Assembly (NCBI GenBank): GCA_051657905.1
Contig: JBOFLO010000068.1
Span: 1-13,422, forward strand
Length of the DNA stretch: 13,422 bases
From: JBOFLO01 sp051657905
GTDB lineage: Bacteria > Patescibacteriota > Gracilibacteria > UBA1369
Direction of reading: 5' to 3'
Part shown: piece after piece, positions 7,412-12,882 of the stretch
How positions within the stretch are numbered: position 1 is the stretch's first letter
How the letters are laid out: the number at the start of each line of letters is the position of its first letter
Made by a program: the position numbers and the translations under genes
The notes under the pieces: model-generated
Told to the model about the DNA's origin: nothing
Seen by the model: the letters and a program-made list of their open reading frames with translations, nothing else
Database searches by the model: none

Positions 7412-8779
7412 ATGGCCGAGAATTTCAACAAATTGGGGAAATATAAAAATTTTGTTTTTGAAAGCTATAATTTTGATCGTGCTTCAGGAAAGCTGAGTTT
7501 GAATTATAGTTTGGATGAGGAAGTTTTTTTTGAAGAGATTGTGCTGTTTAATTTGGCTGAAGTGGAATGGGATAATGTTGATGAAGCTAGCTTGGAAAAG
7601 GCTTTGCAGGCTTTTCATTTGATGGCAGGAATAAGTTATTATAAGGCTTATTGTCCGGAGAAAATGATGATTAAAACGGGCGATTTGAGTCAGAAACAAG
7701 CGGAATTTTGGAATAATTTATATACGAAAGGTTTGGGGGAATTTTTTTATCAGAATCAAATAAAGTTTGATGGGTTGGTGAATTTTCCCAGTAGTGTGGG
7801 GGCGGTAGGGGCGGCTCGGGAATTGCTATTTAGTGACAAAGCGTTGTTGCCGATTGGGGGTGGGAAGGATTCTTTGGTTAGTGCGGAAATTTTGTTGGGG
7901 GGCGGAATTGATTTTGATTTATTTAGTTTGAGAGATAGTGATCCGATTAGGGAAACTGCGGAAATTTTGGGTAAAAAAAGATTGATTGTGGGGAGACAGA
8001 TTTCGCCGAAATTATTGGAATTAAATGCTGAGGGGGCGCTGAATGGACATGTACCGATTACGGCTTATATCTCGTTTTTATTGGTGATTTGTGCGATTAT
8101 TTACGATTATAAAAACATTGTTTTATCTTTAGAAAAATCGGCTAATTTTGGACAGATTTATTATGGTGGAATTGATATTAATCATCAGTATTCCAAGAGT
8201 GAACAATTCGAAGAGGATTTTAATGAATATGTGCGAGAAAATATTGTGATTGGATTAAATTATTTCAGTTTGTTGCGTGGTATGTATGAAATAAAAATTG
8301 CAGAAATTTTTGCCAAAAGCGCGAATGTGGAGAAGTATTTACCGCATTTTGCCAGCTGCAATAAGAACTTTAAATTAGATGGCAGTAAGCCGAAAACACG
8401 CTGGTGTGGTGAATGTCCGAAATGTGTTTTTGTATGGACGATACTATCCCCTTTTCTGGAAAAATCGGTGCTTGTAAAAGTGTTTGGAAAAGATTTGTAT
8501 GCGGATGAAAATTTATTGGAATTATTTGAGGAATTATTGGGAATTCGAAATATTAAACCTTTTGAATGCGTGGGCACTCCCGAGGAAATGGAATTGGCGA
8601 TGTGGAGAGTATGCGAGAAAAGTGAATATAATGGTGAAGTAATTTTGGAGATGTTTGAAGAAAAGGTTATTAAACAAATGAAATTGGATGAAGCTGAATT
8701 GACCAAACAAACAATGCAAATTGGAAAAAATAAATTTATTCCGGAAAATTTAGAAAAATTATTAGAGAAATATCGATAA
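7412..8779 (+). CDS. murL: MurL-like UDP-MurNAc-L-Ala-L-Glu epimerase
   Basis: The 455-residue protein resembles MurL, the ATP-dependent enzyme described in Xanthomonas that epimerises the terminal L-Glu of UDP-MurNAc-L-Ala-L-Glu to D-Glu, so that D-Glu reaches peptidoglycan without glutamate racemase. Visible support is a PP-loop-like nucleotide motif LLPIGGGKDSLVSAE (GGGKDS at 149-154), the segment ISFLLVICAIIYDYKNIVLS, GGIDINHQYSKSEQFE and the cysteine motif RWCGECPKC (Cys 332, 335, 338, with Cys 316 in FASCNKNF), which may bind a metal. The strongest support is context: a MurD2-type ligase starts 6 bp downstream, the same pairing as in Xanthomonas. The ATG at 7412 has no Shine-Dalgarno sequence. 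The motif match is from memory; the alternative is another PP-loop enzyme acting on a nucleotide-linked substrate. Confidence 0.8.
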   Translation: MAENFNKLGKYKNFVFESYNFDRASGKLSLNYSLDEEVFFEEIVLFNLAEVEWDNVDEASLEKALQAFHLMAGISYYKAYCPEKMMIKTGDLSQKQAEFWNNLYTKGLGEFFYQNQIKFDGLVNFPSSVGAVGAARELLFSDKALLPIGGGKDSLVSAEILLGGGIDFDLFSLRDSDPIRETAEILGKKRLIVGRQISPKLLELNAEGALNGHVPITAYISFLLVICAIIYDYKNIVLSLEKSANFGQIYYGGIDINHQYSKSEQFEEDFNEYVRENIVIGLNYFSLLRGMYEIKIAEIFAKSANVEKYLPHFASCNKNFKLDGSKPKTRWCGECPKCVFVWTILSPFLEKSVLVKVFGKDLYADENLLELFEELLGIRNIKPFECVGTPEEMELAMWRVCEKSEYNGEVILEMFEEKVIKQMKLDEAELTKQTMQIGKNKFIPENLEKLLEKYR

Positions 8780-8785
8780 ATAGAA

Positions 8786-10201
8786 ATGAAAATTAATCAA
8801 TTAAAAGGAAAAAAGGTAGCAGTGATTGGACTAGGCAAAGAGGGCTTGGCGAATTTGAAATTGTTGATTAAAGCGGGGACGGCCGAGATTGGTTTATTTG
8901 ATCAGAAAGGGCAAAAGGAGCTTGGGGAGGAATTGGTGGAATTAGCTAATAAAGCGAGCAGTGATGGGGGCGTGATTAATTGGCATTTGGGTGAAAATTA
9001 TTTGGCTGAAGTGGATGGATATGAAATTATTTTGAAATCTCCGGGGGTGAGTCCGAGGCAGGAGGATATACAAAAGGCTTTGAAAAAAGGGGTGGAATTA
9101 ACTTCTGCGACAAAAATATTTTTGGCGAATATTAAAGGTAAAGTGATTGGAATTAGTGGTTCTAAAGGGAAAAGCACCACTTCAACATTAATTTATGCTT
9201 TTTTGAAAAAGTCCGGAAAAGATGTTGAGTTGATTGGAAATATTGGTAATACATCGCTGGATTATTTGGATAAAGATAATGCGGAAAAATTATATGTTTT
9301 TGAATTATCAAGTTATCAATTGGAAGATTTGGGGGAGGGACAATTGGATGTGGGAGTGCTGGTGAGTTTTTTTCCAGATCATTTGGATTATCATGCGGGA
9401 GTGGAAAATTATTTTGAAGCGAAGATGAATTTAACTCGAGCAGTAAAAGATAATGGCTTGCTGGTTTATAATGGCAATAATGAAAAAATCCGGAAATTTG
9501 TGAAAGAGGAGAAAATAAAAGTGCAGAAAAAAATCGATTTTTTGCCAAATGATATGAAGGAAATATTGGAAAAAATCTGGGATGAAAATTCAACTGAAAT
9601 TAAATTGCGAGGAGGGCTTGTGCTGAATAGAGAGAAAATTTTATTGAAGGGGAAACATAATTTGGAAAATATTTTGGCGGCGGTGGAAGCGGTGAGAGAA
9701 TTTGGCGTGAACAATGAAAATATTTTGGAAGTGTTGGCGGAATTTAAAGGGCTTGAGCATAGATTGGAAGAAGTGGGTGAATTTAAGGAAATTTTGTTTG
9801 TTGATGATGCGATTTCGACTACTCCAGAGTCGACGATTGCGGCTTTGAGAAGCTTTGAAAAAGTGATTGGAACAATACTACTGGGGGGGATGGAAAGAGG
9901 TTATAAATTTGATGAATTAGCTAAAGAATTAGCGAGTAAACAGGTGAAGAATTTGATTTTATTTCCGGAAACTGGGGAAAAAATTCAAAAGGCGGTAGTG
10001 AATTTGGGTGAGCAAAATTATCAGCCAAATTATTTTTTTGTCAGTACAATGCAGGAGGCGGTGGAAATAGCTTTTGCTAAAACGGAAAAGGGTCAGATTT
10101 GTTTATTGTCCAACGCATCGCCGAGTTATAATCTTTTCAAAAATTTTGAAGATAAAGGGAATCAGTTTAAAGAAATGATAAAAAAGCTGGGAAATATTTG
10201 A
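8786..10201 (+). CDS. murD2: MurD2-like UDP-MurNAc-L-alanine--L-glutamate ligase
   Basis: This is a Mur ligase of 471 residues, a normal MurD length. The N-terminal Rossmann-like domain starts KKVAVIGLGKEGLANLKLL and has IILKSPGVSP. The central ATPase domain has the P-loop GSKGKSTTST (from G125), FELSSYQLEDL, SFFPDHLDYH and GKHNLENILAAVEA. The C-terminal domain has GLEHRLEEV (H325 R326), VDDAISTTPESTIAAL (D340-) and the ending LLSNASPSYNLFKNFEDKG, which corresponds to the MurD ending with Ser/Phe and FE-RG-F. Ordinary MurD has GTNGKTT and DSKATN; the S-K-G-K-S and DD-I-TTPE variants, plus the preceding murL, point to MurD2, which adds L-Glu rather than D-Glu. It acts in the cytoplasm. It is the only gene here ending in TGA; reading through would add just seven codons. 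Confidence 0.88.
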   Translation: MKINQLKGKKVAVIGLGKEGLANLKLLIKAGTAEIGLFDQKGQKELGEELVELANKASSDGGVINWHLGENYLAEVDGYEIILKSPGVSPRQEDIQKALKKGVELTSATKIFLANIKGKVIGISGSKGKSTTSTLIYAFLKKSGKDVELIGNIGNTSLDYLDKDNAEKLYVFELSSYQLEDLGEGQLDVGVLVSFFPDHLDYHAGVENYFEAKMNLTRAVKDNGLLVYNGNNEKIRKFVKEEKIKVQKKIDFLPNDMKEILEKIWDENSTEIKLRGGLVLNREKILLKGKHNLENILAAVEAVREFGVNNENILEVLAEFKGLEHRLEEVGEFKEILFVDDAISTTPESTIAALRSFEKVIGTILLGGMERGYKFDELAKELASKQVKNLILFPETGEKIQKAVVNLGEQNYQPNYFFVSTMQEAVEIAFAKTEKGQICLLSNASPSYNLFKNFEDKGNQFKEMIKKLGNI

Positions 10202-10233
10202 TTTAAGCGATTTTTTGAATAAAATTGTTAAAG

Positions 10234-10959
10234 ATGTTTAAAAAAGTTTTCAAAAATGTGAATGCGCTAATGATCAGCTTTATCTGTGCTGGTTTGTTTA
10301 TTGGCTTATTGGTTTCGGCGCAATTTCAGAGTTCGGTGGTGGCGAATTCTTTTTTGATTGATGAAATTAATGCGCAGAAAGAATTGTTGAGTAGTTTTGA
10401 TCAGGATAGAAAATTATTAAAAGCGCGAATTGCTAATTTGAGAATGCAAATTGAGGAAGGGCGAAAAACGCTGGAACAGACGAGTCAAAATAGCAATTTT
10501 CAAGTGTTGGAAGGTTTGAAGGCGCAAATTGGTTTAAATCAGTTAAGAGGGGCGGGGGTGAAAATTAATTTACAGGAAGGTGAAGCTGTGGGAGCTGATC
10601 AGGAAGCTAATTTATTGCATGCAGCGGATTTGAGAGATTTGGTGAATTTGTTGAGAGCGGCGGGGGCGGAAGGAATCAGTATTAATGGACAGAGAATTAT
10701 TGCTTCGACAACCATAAATAGTTTGGGGAATTCGATTATGATTAATCGAGTTAAGGTGAATGCCCCTTACGATGTGCAAGCTATTGTTAGTTTGGAAACT
10801 TTATCTAGAAATCTCAATGAAAGAGAATTATATCCAGATTTGTTTGATAGAATTAAAGCTCAAAAAGTTAATTTTAAAGTTGATAAGTTAAATCTAGTTA
10901 CGCTGCCGATTTATGATGGGGATTATTTAATTAATTATGCCAAAGCCAAATTACAATAA
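10234..10959 (+). CDS. DUF881 family membrane-anchored coiled-coil protein (first copy)
   Basis: The product, 241 residues from ATG 10234, has a single N-terminal membrane segment (residues about 11-30), a helical stretch with heptad character (about 38-80: KELLSSFDQDRKLLKARI) and the DUF881 domain: GAGVKINLQEG, LLHAADLRDLVNLLRAAGAEGISINGQRI, then APYDVQAI. An upstream in-frame TTG at 10225 (adds MLK) is less likely. DUF881 proteins (the B. subtilis YlxW/YlxX type) occur in division and cell-wall clusters of Gram-positive bacteria; their molecular role is not settled. The last 23 bp overlap the second DUF881 gene, and murD2 ends 32 bp upstream with no terminator between, so all are probably one transcript. 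The C-terminal part should be extracytoplasmic. Confidence 0.88.
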   Translation: MFKKVFKNVNALMISFICAGLFIGLLVSAQFQSSVVANSFLIDEINAQKELLSSFDQDRKLLKARIANLRMQIEEGRKTLEQTSQNSNFQVLEGLKAQIGLNQLRGAGVKINLQEGEAVGADQEANLLHAADLRDLVNLLRAAGAEGISINGQRIIASTTINSLGNSIMINRVKVNAPYDVQAIVSLETLSRNLNERELYPDLFDRIKAQKVNFKVDKLNLVTLPIYDGDYLINYAKAKLQ

Positions 10960-11590
10960 GAGAAATTTAGCATTAGGCATAACTGGCTTGATGATGGGAG
11001 TTTTGTTTGGTTTGCAATCAAAATCTTTTGTGGATTCCGTGTCTTATAATCGTGAAAATCAAAGTAATGTGTTTAAGGAAATTCAAATTGTGAAGGAAAG
11101 TAATGATAATTTGCGGTTGGAGGTGGCGGATTTGGAAACCGGTTTGGCGAATTCCAGTGATCAAGAAGCGGCTTTGGAAAATATTAAAAAGGAAATTGAG
11201 AAATATAATATTTTGCTTGGGAATATTGAAATTGAAGGTCCGGGGATAGTTATGCAAATAAATAAGAATCTGGAAATTATTTGGTTTAATGATTTGGTGA
11301 ATGAGCTTTATTCAGCGGGGGCGGAAGTGGTTAGTATCAATGGATTCAGACTGAATGAAAGATTGAGTGGGTTTGATAATATGCCGAATGGGCAGATTTT
11401 ATTGGGAGGGGAAATTTTATCTGCTCCTTATGAAATCATAGCAATTGGAGATAGTGAAAATATGTTTAAGGCTTTAACACAGGCTGGAGGAATTATTGAA
11501 AGAATCAATAATTATAAATTAGAGAATATTGTGGAAGTGGTTGAACAAGACAATTTGCAAATGGCCAAAAGCACTATGGAAAGTTTCTAA
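10937..11590 (+). CDS. DUF881 family membrane-anchored protein (second copy)
   Basis: This 217-residue paralogue of the preceding gene has a membrane segment at about 10-27 (NLALGITGLMMGVLFGLQ), a coiled-coil-like stretch (about 42-90) and the DUF881 core: EGPGIVMQINKN, FNDLVNELYSAGAEVVSINGFRL and GGEILSAPYEIIAIG. The SINGxR motif and the aspartate-rich loop are kept, so neither copy looks degenerate. It starts inside the end of the first copy (ATG 10937, overlap 10937-10959), which implies coupled translation and perhaps a hetero-oligomer of the two products. Its TAA (11588-11590) abuts the TAA of the convergent HTH gene (complement of 11591-11593), so the operon ends without an intergenic terminator. 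Confidence 0.88.
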   Translation: MPKPNYNKRNLALGITGLMMGVLFGLQSKSFVDSVSYNRENQSNVFKEIQIVKESNDNLRLEVADLETGLANSSDQEAALENIKKEIEKYNILLGNIEIEGPGIVMQINKNLEIIWFNDLVNELYSAGAEVVSINGFRLNERLSGFDNMPNGQILLGGEILSAPYEIIAIGDSENMFKALTQAGGIIERINNYKLENIVEVVEQDNLQMAKSTMESF

Positions 11591-12292
11591 TTATAGGGGC
11601 GGGAAAAGAACCCAGAGTGGTTGAAGTAAAAACAAAATTACCAGAATAACCAAAAAGACTTTTTTGCTGACTTTTTCTTCTTCCAAACGAGTGCTAACGT
11701 GAATTAATTCGTTTTCTTTGCTATTTAGCGTTTGAGTGAGAGTTTCAGTATTGGCTTCGATTTGAGTGAGTAGATTTTCCAATTGATCACGTTTGTCTTT
11801 TTCAGCGGCTAAGGCCTTTTTAAATTCCAAAAGTGGAACGGTTTCCTTCAATGCTCCCTCCAACTGTCCAACGCGGTAATTAGCGGCCTCCAAACGCTCC
11901 TGTTTGTTCTTTAATTCGTCCTGAGCTTCTTCATAAAGCTTTTGGTAAATGGCATGATCGGTTTCATTGGAATTTTGTTTGAGAACTTCCAGTTCAGCAT
12001 AATCCCCTACTTCGGATTCAGACTCGGATTGAGCTTTTGTTTCGGAAGATGGAAATTTATTAAGTGGGCGTCCCCTTTCCAAATTGAAATCCGGGATGCT
12101 TTGGCTGCTGTCTTCCAAGGAATCAGTACTTAAATGTTTCTTTTCTAAGAAGTTTTTCAAATCATTGGAACGAATAAAAATTCTTCCGCCAATTTCTTTT
12201 TTAGGTAGCACTCCCCTGCTGATGTAACGGTCGATGGTGCGAATGGAAACGCGTAGAATGTCGGCTGCTTGTTTTCGATCTAAAACTTTCAT
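11591..12292 (-). CDS. Tail-anchored HTH_17 (excisionase/MerR-like) DNA-binding coiled-coil protein
   Basis: The architecture of this 233-residue protein is unusual. Residues 1-52 form an excisionase/MerR-type winged HTH: LDRKQAADILRVSIRTIDRY, SRGVLPKKEIGGRIFIRSND, LKNFLEKK. Residues 54-110 are a Ser/Glu-rich, probably disordered linker. Residues 113-208 are strongly charged with regular Leu spacing (QERLEAANYRVGQLEGALKE, DQLENLLTQIE), a predicted long coiled coil. Residues 212-230 (VFLVILVILFLLQPLWVLF) are one hydrophobic segment ending three residues before the C-terminus, so the DNA-binding end should be cytoplasmic and tethered to the membrane. I do not recognise a named family; RacA and Noc of Bacillus are functional analogies only. 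Its ATG is 46 bp from the TRGACA array, the obvious candidate target. Unlike its surroundings, its coding strand is richer in G than C. The HTH is secure; the role is inferred. Confidence 0.87.
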   Translation of the reverse strand: MKVLDRKQAADILRVSIRTIDRYISRGVLPKKEIGGRIFIRSNDLKNFLEKKHLSTDSLEDSSQSIPDFNLERGRPLNKFPSSETKAQSESESEVGDYAELEVLKQNSNETDHAIYQKLYEEAQDELKNKQERLEAANYRVGQLEGALKETVPLLEFKKALAAEKDKRDQLENLLTQIEANTETLTQTLNSKENELIHVSTRLEEEKVSKKVFLVILVILFLLQPLWVLFPPL

Positions 12293-12315
12293 ATTAATTT
12301 TGGTTGTTTGAATTG

Positions 12316-12343
12316 ATTCTATTCTTTTTTTTTATTTTGTCTA
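12316..12343 (-). promoter_or_regulatory. Candidate promoter of the HTH gene, -35 coinciding with an array motif
   Basis: On the minus strand TAGACA (12343-12338, five of six to TTGACA) is followed after 16 bp by TAGAAT (12321-12316, five of six to TATAAT). Transcription would start near 12309, about 17 nt before the ATG at 12292. The -35 hexamer is the most gene-proximal TRGACA motif, so a protein bound to the array would occlude it. Consensus match only. Confidence 0.42.
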
Positions 12344-12350
12344 TAGTCAT

Positions 12351-12382
12351 TGTCCAGTGCAGTCTATAGACAGTACTGGACA
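12351..12382. repeat. 32-bp imperfect palindrome within the TRGACA array
   Basis: The left arm TGTCCAGTGCAGTCTA and the right arm TAGACAGTACTGGACA are reverse complements at 14 of 16 positions with no loop (centre 12366/12367). Each arm carries two motif units 10 bp apart, and the arms mark where motif orientation switches from - to +. A related half-palindrome TGTCTATAGTCA lies just left (12338-12349). It lacks a following T tract, so it is not an intrinsic terminator. Confidence 0.85.
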
Positions 12383-12487
12383 AGAAGGAATGAATCGATT
12401 TTATTTTAGAATAAATGATAATTGATTTTATAGTGGACAGCCTTGTGAATAAAATTTGAATATGGTAGACAACGGAAGTGGACAATC

Positions 12488-12513
12488 CTAGTCACGTCTA
12501 TCGACACGACTAG
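12488..12513. repeat. 26-bp imperfect palindrome within the array
   Basis: CTAGTC (12488-12493) and GACTAG (12508-12513) bound a sequence in which 10 of 13 positions pair about the centre 12500/12501. The centre CGTCTA/TCGACA is a diverged form of the AGTCTA/TAGACA centre of the palindrome at 12351-12382, suggesting two copies of one dimer site. Confidence 0.6.
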
Positions 12514-12739
12514 ACAAGTGACGAGACATTAGACAATAAAAACTTCCTATTGAATCAAATAATCAATGAACAAGGCACTTTACCAATAGACTACCAGTAG
12601 ACATAGACATGACAATCAATAGACGATAGCGTAGACAGACAGTGGACAATTTATGGACAGCTACTAGTTAGTGGGATGGACACCCCTAGACATGAATGGA
12701 CAAGTGGCTTGAGGCAGCGATCTCTGAGTGGACAGATGT

Positions 12740-12749
12740 CTGTCGACAG
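12740..12749. repeat. Perfect 10-bp palindrome CTGTCGACAG in the array
   Basis: CTGTCGACAG is self-complementary and sits among motif variants (TGTCTG 12737, TCGACA 12743, AGGACA 12748). It may be a third, degenerate inverted site; at this length chance cannot be excluded. Confidence 0.4.
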
Positions 12750-12818
12750 GACAAAGTGGATAATTATATAGCTAAAAACTTTGTGGTGGACAGTTTAAGA
12801 ATTTTTATTTTTAACTGC

Positions 12819-12846
12819 TTGTTTGAATGCCAAAAATGACTATAAT
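12819..12846 (+). promoter_or_regulatory. Promoter of the SLH-like gene
   Basis: A perfect TATAAT (12841-12846) is preceded after 16 bp by TTGTTT (12819-12824). Transcription would begin near 12853, leaving a 30-nt A-rich leader before the ATG at 12883. The last array motif (12787) is 32 bp upstream of the -35, so array binding could also affect this promoter. Confidence 0.6.
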
Positions 12847-12882
12847 AGAAGGGCAAAAATTAAAAAACAAAGAGCAAAAATT

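Larger units (their letters stand above)
12338..12792. repeat. Array of 19 TRGACA hexamers (candidate protein-binding / centromere-like array)
   Basis: This non-coding stretch holds 17 exact TRGACA copies on + (TAGACA starting at 12367, 12466, 12511, 12530, 12598, 12604, 12632, 12687; TGGACA at 12377, 12434, 12479, 12643, 12654, 12677, 12697, 12729, 12787) and two on - (plus-strand TGTCTA 12338, TGTCCA 12351). By my estimate, equal base use predicts fewer than one on both strands. One-base variants add to it: TCGACA 12501 and 12743, GAGACA 12523, TAGACT 12587, TAGACG 12620, CAGACA 12636, AGGACA 12748. Neighbouring copies are often 10-12 bp apart (12367/12377, 12501/12511, 12643/12654, 12677/12687/12697), placing them on one DNA face. 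Flanking bases are not conserved, so this is a site cluster rather than long tandem repeats. It lies between the HTH gene and the SLH-like gene. No long ORF with protein-like content crosses it. Confidence 0.85.

Noticed and set aside
8044..8154. Further TGGACA copies inside coding sequence (8044, 8149 and others)
   Set aside because: They are scattered at about the rate expected by chance and follow no spacing, unlike the array.
10199..10222. UGA read as glycine (as in Gracilibacteria)
   Set aside because: The long conserved genes have no in-frame TGA, which would be expected if it were a glycine codon; the single TGA ends murD2 at a normal length.
12351..12382. Intrinsic terminator
   Set aside because: The hairpin has no T tract on either strand in the expected position and no gene ends next to it.
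12294..12485. 63-codon minus-strand open frame across the palindrome
   Set aside because: It lies in the motif array, has no recognisable domain, and its content is explained by the AT-rich repeats.
12338..12792. CRISPR array
   Set aside because: Only hexamers recur; there is no 23-40 bp repeat, no regular spacer length and no cas gene.
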